Source: Moritella yayanosii (GTDB taxonomy: Bacteria; Pseudomonadota; Gammaproteobacteria; Enterobacterales; Moritellaceae). From it: a stretch of DNA of 64,000 nt. This document shows, piece after piece, positions 37,201 to 47,355 of the stretch; position 1 is the stretch's first letter; each line of letters opens with the position of its first letter. The position numbers and the translations under genes were made by a program. The DNA lies in assembly GCF_900465055.1 (NCBI RefSeq), contig NZ_LS483250.1:744001-808000 (forward strand), read 5' to 3'. The notes below the pieces were generated by a model that saw nothing but the letters and a program-made list of their open reading frames with translations, was not told the DNA's origin and searched no databases.

Positions 37201-39061
37201 GTTGTTATCAAAAAGTACTAAGTTAATCGCAGCATTTAATCACATGCATATCTTTATTGACCCTACTCCTGACTGTGCGACAAGTTTTGAAGAACGTAAA
37301 CGTCTATTTAATCTGCCACGTTCAAGCTGGTCTGATTATGATCGTTCTATTATGTCTAAGGGTAGTGGTATCTTCTTACGTTCAGCAAAAGCAATTACGT
37401 TGACATCTGAAATTAAAAAGATGCTGGGTACCAATGTATCATTAATGACGCCGACAGATTTAATTAAAGCTATCTTAACATCACAAGCAGATTTACTGTG
37501 GAATGGTGGTATCGGAACCTATGTTAAAGCAATCACTGAGACAAACAACGATGTTGGCGATCGAGCGAATGATCATGTTCGTATCAACGGTAATGAGCTT
37601 AACGTTAAGATTGTCGGCGAGGGTGGTAACTTAGGTTGTACACAACTCGGCCGTATTGAATATGCTAAAAACGGTGGTCGTATTAACAGTGATTTTATTG
37701 ATAATGTGGGTGGCGTAGATTGCTCTGATAATGAAGTAAATATAAAGATCTTACTTAATAGCATTGTGAGTAATGGCGATTTAACACGTAAACAGCGTAA
37801 TGAGCTACTTTATTCGATGACAGATGAAGTATCTAAAATTGTACTCAATAATGCTTATAAGCAAACATTGTCAGTATCAGTCACTCAAACACGTGCTCCA
37901 GAACAATTGAAAGAACAGATTCGCTTTATGCAATTGCTTGAGCGCAGTGGGAAACTAAACCGTCAACTTGAGTTTTTACCAAATGAAGATGAGTTGGCGG
38001 AACGTTTAGCTAAGAATGAAGGTTTAACACGTCCAGAGCTTTCAGTACTGCTTGCTTACGCTAAAATGCAATTGAAAGAACAATTGAATTGTCCTGAAGT
38101 ATATGAAGATGAATTCTTATCTAAACTGCTAATTACCGCGTTCCCGGAGTTGTTACAAGATAGATACAAAGATCAAATGCAACTTCACCCACTGAAAAAT
38201 GAAATCATTGCAACGCAACTTGCGAATGAAATTATTAATGACATGGGGTTGAATTTTGTTGGTCGTATGCAAGATGAAACGGGTTCTACAGTGGTTGAAA
38301 TCGCGAAATGTTTTATTATTAGCAAAAATGTTATTGGCATGGCAAACATGTGGGATGTTGTTACAGGATTAGATAATAAACTTGATTCTGAAACACAATT
38401 AGACATGTTATTTGAAAGCCGCCGTTATATTCGTCGTGCCACATGTTGGTTAGTTCGTTACCGTGACCGTAATATGAGCATTGCCGATACAATCGCGTTC
38501 TATAAACCTATCTACGATGGTATGAAAGAAAACACAGCTCAGGTGTTAGTTGATGCAGACAAAGAAAAACAAAAAAAACGTATTGACGACTTAGTTGAGA
38601 AGTCTGTACCGAGTGACATTGCAAACGAAATTATACATCAAAATACGCTTTTTTCGACGTTTGATATTGCAGATGTTTGTAAACAGCATCAAGTACCAAT
38701 GTCATTAGTACAGCATATTTTCTTTGCATTAGGTAATAAACTGCAGTTACATGATTTTATGCATCAAATTAACTTGCAACCTGTTGCGAACCATTGGCAG
38801 GCGCTTGCAAGATCCGCATTCCGTGAAGAGCTGGCGTTACAACAACGTAGCTTAACATCAGTGGTGTTATCTACTTGTTCATCAACAGGTAAATGCGATA
38901 TAATCATAGGCGAATGGTTAGCTGATCATGATGCGCTGGTTATTCGCTGGCTGCAAATGTTGGCTGATTTTAATATGAGTTCTTCGCATGAGTTTGCTAA
39001 ATTTTCAGTCGTATTACGAGAATTGAATTTACTTCACCTAAGCTGCCGAAATGCCAGCTAA
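34211..39061 (+). CDS. gdhB: NAD-specific glutamate dehydrogenase, large (180 kDa) type
   Basis: 1616 residues, the length of the class found in Pseudomonas and Shewanella (GdhB/Gdh2). It has a long N-terminal regulatory region with ACT-like segments, then the catalytic domain with LRGGKVARGGLRWSDRREDF, GAKGGFVCKE (active-site Lys) and AIGDMAGDVFGNGMLLS. The C-terminal 400 residues are helical. It oxidises glutamate to 2-oxoglutarate with NAD and is used for amino-acid catabolism. AAGGA site nine bases upstream; terminator downstream. Confidence 0.95.
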   Translation: MLNKTPIPVLLENVISLVKTKVDAKSNTLVEQFVTALYAGMRQEDLSSRSDSDLYCAAISLWNRLNSSNNSGPDICVYNPEISLNGWQSTHTIVEIIVPDSPFLTESVMMALSRLGVISHLMLHQPIALKRDDNGRVNKILTNLKNAKNYTTETVFLIEIDRQTESRKLDAISAELNSVLNEVALAVGDWSPMQDKLTSVIEMLSSRPKQKGIDYSDTIKFLKWLGDHNFTLLGYRHYDIEPVKGDYVITPDCDSSLGIMKNSVNNKGYGLSNLSTDARREVLSQNTLLLTKSDAKSRVHRPANIDYVGIKLFDENNKVIGEERFIGLYASSIYNSSAIDIPLISDKIKRVLIASGYNAATHSYKALLNILETYPRDEIIQSSEADILHCALGVLNMQDRDQVKLFVRKDLFGRYYSCMVYVTKERYNTLLREKTQQVLADYLGSDKEVEFNTYFSEGNMARTHYLVHVDQNDKEMKVNISDIEQNITEAAKSWNDKFKTAIVSHYGEEKGRYLSERYGHAFPQSYKEHVLPNSAVADVIKLEKLSADHKLEMIFYRAQEEQYDSNHVRLKLFHKDHPIHLSDVLPMLENMGLKVLGETPFKVKTADGTEYWVLDFTMLYTGENVLDTTKRSADFMSTFHQVWEKRLENDGFNKLVLKTNLAGRQISVLRAYAKYMRQIGNNFSQTYIENTLTSLPELANSLYCYFHQKFAMDQGEIDSLDIIANFETKLEDVHNLDDDRIIRRFIDLITATSRTNFYQIDPSLKTADQSKAYISFKFESSLIPDMPLPLPKFEVFVYSPQVEGVHLRGGKVARGGLRWSDRREDFRTEVLGLVKAQQVKNTVIVPVGAKGGFVCKEIQPSHTRDEIFNIGKQCYRTFIRGLLDITDNIVDGELVHPQNVRFYDEDDSYLVVAADKGTATFSDIANEISAEYNFWLGDAFASGGSVGYDHKKMGITAKGAWESVKRHFREMGINCQEEEFTCIAIGDMAGDVFGNGMLLSKSTKLIAAFNHMHIFIDPTPDCATSFEERKRLFNLPRSSWSDYDRSIMSKGSGIFLRSAKAITLTSEIKKMLGTNVSLMTPTDLIKAILTSQADLLWNGGIGTYVKAITETNNDVGDRANDHVRINGNELNVKIVGEGGNLGCTQLGRIEYAKNGGRINSDFIDNVGGVDCSDNEVNIKILLNSIVSNGDLTRKQRNELLYSMTDEVSKIVLNNAYKQTLSVSVTQTRAPEQLKEQIRFMQLLERSGKLNRQLEFLPNEDELAERLAKNEGLTRPELSVLLAYAKMQLKEQLNCPEVYEDEFLSKLLITAFPELLQDRYKDQMQLHPLKNEIIATQLANEIINDMGLNFVGRMQDETGSTVVEIAKCFIISKNVIGMANMWDVVTGLDNKLDSETQLDMLFESRRYIRRATCWLVRYRDRNMSIADTIAFYKPIYDGMKENTAQVLVDADKEKQKKRIDDLVEKSVPSDIANEIIHQNTLFSTFDIADVCKQHQVPMSLVQHIFFALGNKLQLHDFMHQINLQPVANHWQALARSAFREELALQQRSLTSVVLSTCSSTGKCDIIIGEWLADHDALVIRWLQMLADFNMSSSHEFAKFSVVLRELNLLHLSCRNAS

Positions 39062-39112
39062 ACGGTAAATTGATGTTTGCGTACGCACTCAATTAAAATG
39101 ATTTAATTATGA

Positions 39113-39138
39113 AGCACTGTGGATACAGTGCTTTTTTA
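39113..39138 (+). terminator. Rho-independent terminator after glutamate dehydrogenase
   Basis: AGCACTGT / ACAGTGCT stem with a four-base loop, then TTTTTT. It lies just ahead of the pyrD start. Confidence 0.92.
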
Positions 39139-39151
39139 TGAGGAATATAAA

Positions 39152-40162
39152 ATGTTATATCGTATTTTACGTGAATTTTTGTTTATGCAAGACCCAGAAG
39201 TAGTACATGAAATGACAATCAAAGGGTTAAAATTAACGGGCTCTACTCCTTTAAGTTGCTTATATACGCAGAAATTACCGAGTAAACCAGTGACCGTAAT
39301 GGGTCTGACGTTTGATAATCCAGTAGGTTTAGCTGCAGGTATGGATAAAAATGGTGAAAGTATTGATGCATTTGCTGCAATGGGATTTGGTTTTATCGAA
39401 GTCGGCACAGTAACACCACTGCCACAATCTGGTAATGAAAAACCGCGTATATTTCGAATTACACAAGCGGAAGCGATTATTAATCGCATGGGCTTTAACA
39501 ATGCAGGTGTTGACGCACTTGTTGAGAATGTCAAAAAATCGAACTATAAAGGTATCTTAGGTATTAACATTGGTAAAAATAAAGATACACCAATCGAAAA
39601 GGGCAATGAAGATTACCTGATTTGCATGGATAAGGTTTACCAATATGCATCTTATATCACCATTAATATCTCATCACCAAATACCCCTGGATTACGTACA
39701 CTGCAGTATGGTGAAGCGCTTGATGGTTTATTAAGTTGCCTTAAAAAACGTCAGGCTGAATTAACTAAAACGCACGAGAAATACGTACCATTGGCGGTTA
39801 AAATTGCACCCGATTTAACCGATGAAGAGTTGGCTCAAGTTGCTAAGTCATTAGTTAAATATAAAATGGATGGTGTAATTGCAACTAATACCACACTAGA
39901 TAGAACATTGGTACATGATATGTCACATGCTAGCGAGGCGGGTGGTTTAAGTGGTCGTCCGCTACAGCACGCGAGTACTGAGATCGTACGTAAGTTAGCA
40001 GTATTGCTTGATGGTCAACTACCTATCATAGGTGTTGGCGGTATTGATTCTGTTGTAGCGGCAAAAGAAAAGTTTGTTGCAGGTGCCGAATTAGTACAAG
40101 TGTACAGCGGATTTATTTATAAAGGTCCTAAATTAGTTAAAAATATCGTCAAAAGTCTGTAA
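39152..40162 (+). CDS. pyrD: Dihydroorotate dehydrogenase (quinone)
   Basis: 336 residues from ATG 39152 behind TGAGGAA; an upstream non-ATG start would overlap the terminator. Class 2 features are the N-terminal amphipathic helices ([16 protein letters not shown]) for membrane association, [25 protein letters not shown] with the catalytic Ser, KIAPDLT and GVGGI. It is the fourth step of pyrimidine synthesis, passing electrons to the quinone pool. It heads the conserved order pyrD-zapC-rlmL. Confidence 0.97.
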   Translation: MLYRILREFLFMQDPEVVHEMTIKGLKLTGSTPLSCLYTQKLPSKPVTVMGLTFDNPVGLAAGMDKNGESIDAFAAMGFGFIEVGTVTPLPQSGNEKPRIFRITQAEAIINRMGFNNAGVDALVENVKKSNYKGILGINIGKNKDTPIEKGNEDYLICMDKVYQYASYITINISSPNTPGLRTLQYGEALDGLLSCLKKRQAELTKTHEKYVPLAVKIAPDLTDEELAQVAKSLVKYKMDGVIATNTTLDRTLVHDMSHASEAGGLSGRPLQHASTEIVRKLAVLLDGQLPIIGVGGIDSVVAAKEKFVAGAELVQVYSGFIYKGPKLVKNIVKSL

Positions 40163-40262
40163 CTTTTAACTTGGTTTTAGTCTGTTTTTCTGATATGGCT
40201 ATTTACTTATGGATCAGCTGACGTTACACTAGTGGGTAGTTAATTACACTATTGGTATCAGG

Positions 40263-40823
40263 ATGTTACTAGAACCAAGCAACAAATGGTATTGGCACTA
40301 TGACTGCGCAAGTCAATTCATCGTTATTCAATTATCTGATGGACTTGCGATGACTTGCCATTTAGATAAACGCAATATGAATAATCTGTGCAAAGGCCGT
40401 ATTAACTTTTGCGCAGAAGACTCTAGCTATTATTACTATTTCTTAGAATCGCTCACAGATTTAGACTTTAACGTGCCTGAAAAAGTTCAAATAGCATTAA
40501 ATGCGGTGACTAATTTACGTTTCCAAAAAGTGAAAATGCCGCAAAGCTGGTTCTTTGACTATAACAATTCGGATGTATCGTTTAGTACTGGCGATATTAT
40601 CACCTTGTCTTCAAAAGGACAAAATATTCAGTTTGTGATTCTTGAAGCCGATGAGCTTGTCTCTACGTGTATGCTGCTAGAAGATACTGTGCAACTTTCT
40701 GATATTAAAAAATTAGCTAGATTTGATGTTATTCGTGTTATGAACGACCGCGTTCAGTTACGCAATACAGTGGCAAAAAAATTAGCTGATGATTCATTTT
40801 CCTACGTTCAGATCATGGCATAA
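40263..40823 (+). CDS. zapC: Cell division protein ZapC
   Basis: 186 residues with the ZapC pattern NKWYWHYDCASQFIVIQLSD near the N-terminus and RFDVIRVMNDRVQLRN at the end. ZapC binds FtsZ and stabilises Z-ring bundles in the cytoplasm. Identification rests on sequence pattern plus its place between pyrD and rlmL, as in E. coli. ATG start with AGGAT two bases closer than ideal. Confidence 0.85.
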   Translation: MLLEPSNKWYWHYDCASQFIVIQLSDGLAMTCHLDKRNMNNLCKGRINFCAEDSSYYYYFLESLTDLDFNVPEKVQIALNAVTNLRFQKVKMPQSWFFDYNNSDVSFSTGDIITLSSKGQNIQFVILEADELVSTCMLLEDTVQLSDIKKLARFDVIRVMNDRVQLRNTVAKKLADDSFSYVQIMA

Positions 40824-40975
40824 CGTAATCTATCAATAAACCTCCGTTTATCTAAGAATTTCCTCAACATGACTATGCGACTATAATGCTGCATGGTATA
40901 GTTCGCCCCCATAAATAATCACATAAATTACTTTCTTTTACCAGAAAGTATCTCGAAATAATATAGGCTTTAAAA

Positions 40976-43108
40976 TTGACTACACTCAACACTTATTTTG
41001 CTTCTTCACCTAAGGGTTTAGAGCTTCTACTAAAAGAAGAGCTAATTGAACTTGGTGCACAAGACTGCCGTGAAACAATGGCTGGTGTCTCATTTAAATC
41101 AACTCAATTAACAGCGTATAAAATTTGTTTGTGGAGCCGCTTAGCCTCTCGAGTGACCTTGCAATTAAAAACATTTAAAATTTTTGATGTATTAGACCTT
41201 TATCTTGCGGTAACAGGTATGCATTGGGACAAAATATTCGGTATCGATAAAACATTTGCTGTTTCTTGCTCAGGTACAAATGACAGTATCCGTGATACCC
41301 AGTTTGGTGCATTGAAAGTTAAAGATGGTATTGTCGATCGCTTTAACAAAAGCATGAACGATCGTCCTAATGTGGCTAAAAATGATCCAGATGTACGTAT
41401 TCACCTGCACATTCGTCGTGAAGAAGCGACGCTTTCTCTTGATCTATGCGGTAATGGTTTACATCAACGTGGTTACCGTCAAGGGACGGGCGCAGCACCA
41501 TTAAAAGAAAATCTAGCGGCTGCTATTATTAAACGTAGTGGTTATACGGATGGTTTACTTGTTGATCCTATGTGTGGTTCTGCAACATTACTTATCGAAG
41601 CGGCATTAATGGCATTAAAAGTACCGGCTGGTATTTTACGTTCACGTTATTGCTTCCAACAACTGAATGACTTCGATCAATCCGGTTGGGAAGAACTGGT
41701 TGCACAAGCTAAATATCAAGCACGTAAAAATATTGCTAACAGCGATCTTAAAATATACGGTTTTGATAAGAGCTGGCGTGTACTTGACCAAGCCAAAGCC
41801 AATGTCCGAGCGGCTGGCCTAGAACACATCATCGAATTAGAAACAGGTGACGCTAAAAACCTTGTTAACGATTATACCAGCGAAGGTACATTAATTTGTA
41901 ACCCGCCCTATGGTGAGCGTATGGGTGAGCAACCTGAACTAATTGTGTTACACCAAGTATTAGGTGAACGTCTGAAGAGTGAATTTGCGGGCTGGAATGT
42001 GGCATTTTTCTCATCAAGCCCTGATTTGCTGTCTCGTTTAGGTATGCGTGCCAATAAGCAATACAAATTGTTTAACGGTGCATTAGAGTGTTTCCTTAAG
42101 ATTTACCAAATTTCATCGATTGCGCGTCAAGCCAAAGCACACGTTGAAACACAAATGACACCGGGTTTTGCTGACGATTTCCGTAACCGTTTAAAGAAAA
42201 ACATTAAACAGTTAACGAAGTGGGCTAAAAAAGAACAGGTTAACTGTTACCGTCTCTACGATGCGGATTTACCGGATTACAATGCTGCTATCGATTTATA
42301 TGATGATTGGATTATCGTTCAAGAATACAAAGCCCCTAAAGACGTGCCAGAACAAAAAGCCAAACAACGCATCATGGATATTGTTGCTGTTACGCTAGAA
42401 GTAACCGGCATTGATCCGAACAAACTGGTATTAAAAGTGCGTCAGAAGCAAAAAGGCGCAAATCAGTATCAAAAATTACAACAAGTTAAGTCGGTATTTA
42501 CAGTGAGTGAATATGGTGCTCAGTTTGAAGTGAACATGAAAGATTACTTAGACACCGGTCTGTTTATCGATCACCGCTTAACACGTCGCATGCTCGGCCA
42601 AATGAGTGCGGGTAAACGTTTCTTAAACCTATTTTCATATACCGGCAGCGCAAGTGTTCACGCAATTTTAGGCGGTGCAGAATCATCTGTTACTGTGGAT
42701 ATGTCGAATACTTACCTTGATTGGGCAAGACGTAACTTTGCGTTAAACAACATCAGCATGCGTAAACATGAAGTGGTGCAAGCGGATTGCTTAGCCTGGT
42801 TAGCGCGTTGTGAAGACAAGTTTGACCTTATCTTTATTGATCCACCAACATTCTCAAACTCAAAGCGTATGGAAGACAGCTTCGATGTAGAACGTGATCA
42901 CATACAACTGTTTACTTGGTTAGAGAATATTTTATCTGCACGTGGTGAAATTATTTTCTCTAACAATAAGCGTAACTTTAAGCTAGATTTCGAAGGACTT
43001 GAAAAACTAGGTCTTAAAGCAACCAATATTACTGAAAAAAATCGCTCTAAAGATTTCGCGCGTAATAAAAATATCAGTAACTGTTGGCTTGTTGAACGAG
43101 TAGCATAA
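40976..43108 (+). CDS. rlmL: Bifunctional 23S rRNA methyltransferase RlmKL
   Basis: 710 residues. A TTG start is chosen because an in-frame TAG lies three codons upstream and AGG precedes it. Domains in order: THUMP (about 45-155), an N6/N2-guanine methyltransferase domain with VDPMCGSATLLIEAA and CNPPYGERMG (RlmL, G2445), and a C-terminal domain with LNLFSYTGSASVHA and IDPPTFSNSK (RlmK, G2069). It overlaps the next gene by one base (TAATG). Confidence 0.95.
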   Translation: MTTLNTYFASSPKGLELLLKEELIELGAQDCRETMAGVSFKSTQLTAYKICLWSRLASRVTLQLKTFKIFDVLDLYLAVTGMHWDKIFGIDKTFAVSCSGTNDSIRDTQFGALKVKDGIVDRFNKSMNDRPNVAKNDPDVRIHLHIRREEATLSLDLCGNGLHQRGYRQGTGAAPLKENLAAAIIKRSGYTDGLLVDPMCGSATLLIEAALMALKVPAGILRSRYCFQQLNDFDQSGWEELVAQAKYQARKNIANSDLKIYGFDKSWRVLDQAKANVRAAGLEHIIELETGDAKNLVNDYTSEGTLICNPPYGERMGEQPELIVLHQVLGERLKSEFAGWNVAFFSSSPDLLSRLGMRANKQYKLFNGALECFLKIYQISSIARQAKAHVETQMTPGFADDFRNRLKKNIKQLTKWAKKEQVNCYRLYDADLPDYNAAIDLYDDWIIVQEYKAPKDVPEQKAKQRIMDIVAVTLEVTGIDPNKLVLKVRQKQKGANQYQKLQQVKSVFTVSEYGAQFEVNMKDYLDTGLFIDHRLTRRMLGQMSAGKRFLNLFSYTGSASVHAILGGAESSVTVDMSNTYLDWARRNFALNNISMRKHEVVQADCLAWLARCEDKFDLIFIDPPTFSNSKRMEDSFDVERDHIQLFTWLENILSARGEIIFSNNKRNFKLDFEGLEKLGLKATNITEKNRSKDFARNKNISNCWLVERVA

Positions 43109-43344
43109 TGACTAAATACGCATTCTATACCACAGAAGGTTGTCACTTATGTGAACAAGCTTGGGAACTGGTGACAGCTCAACACTTGGTCAGTGAAATG
43201 ACTAAAATAGAGATCATTCATGATGAAACTGACATCGCCCGTTATGGCATTCGTATTCCCGTTATTAAGAACAAGGTTACTGATAAAGAAATTGGTTGGC
43301 CATTTGATACTGAAGAATTAGCTGATTTTATCGCACACGACTGA
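43108..43344 (+). CDS. Glutaredoxin-like protein (DUF836 type)
   Basis: 78 residues with a thioredoxin fold: YAFYTTEGCHLCEQAWELV carries the CxxC motif CHLC at 12-15, and RIPVIKNK has the conserved cis-Pro. Short proteins of this group commonly sit between rlmL and uup in marine gammaproteobacteria. It is translationally coupled to rlmL. Its redox partner is unknown. Confidence 0.82.
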   Translation: MTKYAFYTTEGCHLCEQAWELVTAQHLVSEMTKIEIIHDETDIARYGIRIPVIKNKVTDKEIGWPFDTEELADFIAHD

Positions 43345-43356
43345 TTTAGGTGACTC

Positions 43357-43408
43357 AATCCGAATGGATTCTCAATTACAGGTTAATTGTTAACACTCGG
43401 ATTTTTTC
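43357..43408 (+). terminator. Probable terminator before uup
   Basis: AATCCGA pairs with TCGGATT, followed by TTTTC. The loop is long and contains a smaller GTTAATTGTTAAC dyad. Confidence 0.55.
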
Positions 43409-43509
43409 TATTTTACAACTTTATGTTAGAATCTATCTAACTGCTTGTTTCAACATTCCTATAAAGGTTTGATTTTTGAAACAATTGAATTTTATATTGA
43501 GGAATTATC

Positions 43510-45420
43510 GTGGCTGTTATCACGTTACAAAATGCATGTTTAGCCTTCGGCGACTTACCGTTATTAAACCATGCCGATGCTGTATTTGAACGAAAAGAAC
43601 GTGTTTGTCTTGTTGGCCGTAATGGTGCAGGTAAATCAACAATGATGAAAGTTATTGCTGGAGATATTTTACTTGATGACGGTGTACTTCGTATTGAACA
43701 AGATGCCGTAGTTTCTCGTTTAGAGCAAGATCCACCGAAAGTAAGCGGTGTTACTATTTTTGACTTTGTGGCCAGTGGTTTAGCTGATATTGGTCAGGTA
43801 TTAAAAGATTATCATCATCAATCTATTTTGGTCGCGGACGATTACAGTGAAAAAGCGCTGAATAAATTGATGCGCTTACAAGAAGAACTGGATAATCGCA
43901 ATGGCTGGGAATTCGAGCAAAACATTGAGCAAGTATTGACGCGTTTAGACTTAGACCCAGAAATGATGCTAGATGACTTATCCGGTGGTTGGTTACGTCG
44001 TGCTGCACTTGCGCGTTCATTAGCTTGTAAGCCTGATATTTTATTACTTGATGAACCAACCAACCATTTGGATATTGAATCTATTCTTTGGTTAGAAGAA
44101 TTCTTAAAAGATTTCGCCGGTACGATCATTTTTGTCAGCCATGATAGAAGTTTTATTCGTTCAATGGCAACGCGTATTATTGATATTGACCGTGGCAACC
44201 TGTCGTCTTTCCCAGGTGACTATGACCAATATTTAGTCGCTAAAGAAGAAGCGCTACGTGTTGAAGACGAACAAAATGCGTTATTCGATAAGCGCCTAGC
44301 GCAAGAAGAAGTATGGATCCGTCAAGGGGTTAAAGCCCGTCGTACCCGTAATGAAGGTCGTGTTAAAGCACTGAAAGAAATGCGTAATGAACGTAGTGAA
44401 CGTCTCAGTGTACAAGGCAAAGCTAAGATTACAGTGGATGAGACTTCTCGTTCAGGTAAACGTGTATTTGATGGCGAAAATGTAACCTATGCTTACGGGA
44501 ACAAGCAGATCGTAAAAGATTTTACGTTCAACATTATGCGTGGTGATAAGATTGCATTTGTTGGTCCAAATGGTTGTGGCAAAAGTACCTTAATCAAATT
44601 GTTACTTGAAGAGTTACAACCGCAATCAGGTGTTATTAAATGTGGTACTAAGTTAGAAGTTTCTTATTTCGATCAGCACCGTACAGAGCTTGATCTTGAA
44701 AAGACAGTAATTGATAACTTGGGTGACGGTAAACAAGAAGTGATGGTTAATGGTAAACCACGTCACATACTTGGTTACTTACAAGACTTCTTATTCCACC
44801 CTCAACGTGCTCGTACACCTGTAAAAGCGCTTTCTGGTGGTGAACGTAACCGTCTGTTATTAGCTAAATTGTTCCTAAAACCATCTAATATTTTGATCAT
44901 GGATGAACCAACTAATGATTTAGATATCGAAACATTGGAACTTTTAGAAGAATTACTTGCCAATTATCAGGGCACCTTATTATTAGTAAGCCATGATCGT
45001 GATTTTATTGATAACACAGTAACAAGTTGCTGGATGTTTGACGGTAATGGAAATATTACTAACTTTGTGGGTGGTTACCATGATGCTAAGAACCAACAAG
45101 CAAATGCACAATCTATGTTAGCAAAGCCAAAAGCAAAAGTTGCTGTAGTTGCTAAGCCTGTAAAACAAGAGAAACCAACTAAGGCCGTTAAGACCAAAAA
45201 ACTGCCATACAATATACAAGTTGAGCTCGATAAACTGCCTGCAAAAATGGAACAACTTGAAGAATTAGTTGAAACCTTGCAAGCTGAAATTAATCAACCT
45301 GATTTCTTCAGCAAACCTGCGGATGAAACGAAAACAATGCTTGAAAATCTTGCTAACAAAGAGCAAGAACTAGAGACTGCTTTCGCGCGTTGGGAAGAGC
45401 TTGAAGAAATGAAAGGCTAA
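43510..45420 (+). CDS. uup: ABC-F ATPase Uup
   Basis: 636 residues, GTG start seven bases after GAGGA. Two ABC domains: Walker A GRNGAGKST and signature LSGGWLRRAAL in the first, GPNGCGKST and LSGGERNRLLL in the second, each with LDEPTN-type Walker B. The P-tract linker between them and a C-terminal coiled coil (KMEQLEELVETLQAEI) mark Uup within the ABC-F group. It acts on the ribosome or on branched DNA intermediates, without membrane domains. It forms a unit with the next gene (15-base gap). Confidence 0.94.
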   Translation: MAVITLQNACLAFGDLPLLNHADAVFERKERVCLVGRNGAGKSTMMKVIAGDILLDDGVLRIEQDAVVSRLEQDPPKVSGVTIFDFVASGLADIGQVLKDYHHQSILVADDYSEKALNKLMRLQEELDNRNGWEFEQNIEQVLTRLDLDPEMMLDDLSGGWLRRAALARSLACKPDILLLDEPTNHLDIESILWLEEFLKDFAGTIIFVSHDRSFIRSMATRIIDIDRGNLSSFPGDYDQYLVAKEEALRVEDEQNALFDKRLAQEEVWIRQGVKARRTRNEGRVKALKEMRNERSERLSVQGKAKITVDETSRSGKRVFDGENVTYAYGNKQIVKDFTFNIMRGDKIAFVGPNGCGKSTLIKLLLEELQPQSGVIKCGTKLEVSYFDQHRTELDLEKTVIDNLGDGKQEVMVNGKPRHILGYLQDFLFHPQRARTPVKALSGGERNRLLLAKLFLKPSNILIMDEPTNDLDIETLELLEELLANYQGTLLLVSHDRDFIDNTVTSCWMFDGNGNITNFVGGYHDAKNQQANAQSMLAKPKAKVAVVAKPVKQEKPTKAVKTKKLPYNIQVELDKLPAKMEQLEELVETLQAEINQPDFFSKPADETKTMLENLANKEQELETAFARWEELEEMKG

Positions 45421-45435
45421 GGGAACGTTAAAATA

Positions 45436-47205
45436 ATGCAATTAAAAAAGACTAAGCTAGCAGGGATTATTAGTCTCCTTTTGTGTTCGAATGCAATGGC
45501 AGTTGAAATTAGCGAACCGCCGATTGCACTTCCAACTGATGGCAGGTTCGGCCCATTTGTATCAGCTATGGATACATCTAGTGCAGCAACAAGAACTGCG
45601 ATTTATACGAATACATTCGCACAGCCATTTACTTATGATATTGGTGCACCTTGGACATATAACGAATACTGTCAATATGACGATGATGTTTGTAAAATGC
45701 TTTGGGAGGGTACCGAAAATGGTGATGGTAGTGACGGGTTATATGTATGGCGTCGTAATATTTTAAATACCTATAATGGTTATAATGGTACCTACGAATC
45801 TGAATCTGAAACGTCAGTTAATGGTGACGACGCGGTTCCAAGTAATTTGGCTCAATCACGAAAAATCACCGCATTAGACGGTTCTATTGAATTGGGCTAT
45901 GGTACTACAGCTGGGAATATAGTTAGAAGTGGCTTTTATGGTAATGCTATTTTATCTCCTGCTTTTGTTGAAAAAGGTGGATTTAGTTCAGCTCATGATG
46001 TGGCGGTTGTAAGCTTAACTAAAGAAGGCGGGAATATAACTTTTAATAAAAAAGTGATTGTCGGTCAAGCGAGTGTCCAGTGGTCAAACGCTGATGACGA
46101 CAGCCGTTTTACTTATTGCTTCAATTATCCAATTGACGATGATCGTTATGATTTTGATGACCTTTATAATTGTCCTGGTTTCGACTTACAAGCGAGCTTT
46201 TGGTCTGTAAATGGTACAGATGTTGATCCCGTTAAATATTTAACTGGCAAGACTACCTGGCTAAGTACCGGAAGTGATGCAACATTCATTGCCAATGCTT
46301 ATGCGATTAACACATCTGGTTTCGCGGTTGGTTTTTCTACGCAACAAATCTATTCATCAACGAGTGGCGGCCGTGCTAGAGCAACTATATTTAAGCCGAC
46401 TGTAGTTCTATTAAACAAGCTTTCTTATGCTATGAGTGAGATCACTAAGCCTAAAACGGATGCAGGTAGTGATTATAATGATGTAATTCGCGATACTATA
46501 GCAATTGATATTACAGATACTGTTTATGTTTCGTCGAATGTATCATTTGAACCTGCAGATGGCACAGATAACGGCTCTCAAGCTTTTATCGTTGTTGGTA
46601 ACCGTACTTTCGAGGCTGTTCAAAACAGAAGCCGAGTTACTGAGTTTTACACTTATGATGTCGCAAGTGGTACGGTTCGCTATCCATTTAAAGAAAATCC
46701 TATTAAAGGTGCGACATCTCAAGTTAGTAAAATTAACAATGATGGCTTAATTGTAGGTTGGCGTGATGCCCGTGGTGAAACATCACCAAGGGAAGATGGC
46801 TCAGCGCGTTTCCAAAGTGCATTTATTTATGACTACAAAACTCAAAAATCAGCTTATTTAGATGATTTATATTGTAAAGAGGTTAATGACGGCACAATAT
46901 CTGGAGATGTACGCTATCGTTTTGCTAATGCAATAAGTATCAGTGATTACAATAGTGCAGATGAAACATACACTATTGTTGCCAATGGTTTTGACTATGA
47001 AAATGTTGAAAACTACAAAAATAGATCGGGTTCTAGTCCTGTCGTATTGACAATGACTGTCTCTAAAACTGATTTAACAAGTTTATCGACGACATCTCAA
47101 TGTCCAATTAAAGCGGATGAAGATTACAAGCGTAATGGGGCAGGCATGGGATGGTTTATACTATTACCAACCATGATGCTGTTGTTCCGTCGTTTCAAAC
47201 ATTAG
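45436..47205 (+). CDS. DUF3466 family exported protein with GlyGly-CTERM-like tail
   Basis: 589 residues. A signal peptide ends near NAMAVE. The body has repeated beta segments of the DUF3466 family (HAF-like, e.g. VSKINNDGLIVGWRDARGE). The C-terminus GAGMGWFILLPTMMLLFRR is a small-residue stretch, one hydrophobic helix and a basic end, the form of the GlyGly-CTERM signal cut by rhombosortase before surface release. The gene follows uup closely, a conserved pairing in Vibrio and Shewanella relatives. Function unknown. Confidence 0.8.
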   Translation: MQLKKTKLAGIISLLLCSNAMAVEISEPPIALPTDGRFGPFVSAMDTSSAATRTAIYTNTFAQPFTYDIGAPWTYNEYCQYDDDVCKMLWEGTENGDGSDGLYVWRRNILNTYNGYNGTYESESETSVNGDDAVPSNLAQSRKITALDGSIELGYGTTAGNIVRSGFYGNAILSPAFVEKGGFSSAHDVAVVSLTKEGGNITFNKKVIVGQASVQWSNADDDSRFTYCFNYPIDDDRYDFDDLYNCPGFDLQASFWSVNGTDVDPVKYLTGKTTWLSTGSDATFIANAYAINTSGFAVGFSTQQIYSSTSGGRARATIFKPTVVLLNKLSYAMSEITKPKTDAGSDYNDVIRDTIAIDITDTVYVSSNVSFEPADGTDNGSQAFIVVGNRTFEAVQNRSRVTEFYTYDVASGTVRYPFKENPIKGATSQVSKINNDGLIVGWRDARGETSPREDGSARFQSAFIYDYKTQKSAYLDDLYCKEVNDGTISGDVRYRFANAISISDYNSADETYTIVANGFDYENVENYKNRSGSSPVVLTMTVSKTDLTSLSTTSQCPIKADEDYKRNGAGMGWFILLPTMMLLFRRFKH

Positions 47206-47236
47206 TCATTAATCGCTAAACATCATTTTTGTCAAA

Positions 47237-47267
47237 GGCACAGTAATTTTATTACTGTGCCTTTTTT
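47237..47267 (+). terminator. Rho-independent terminator after the DUF3466 gene
   Basis: GGCACAGTAA / TTACTGTGCC perfect ten-base stem with a five-base loop and TTTTTT. Confidence 0.93.
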
Positions 47268-47355
47268 ATTTGATTTGTCGAATATCTTGACCTATTACTT
47301 AATAGAGGCATGGAAAGTCTCAGGTTTAATTGATATCATTTTTGAGGAATATAGA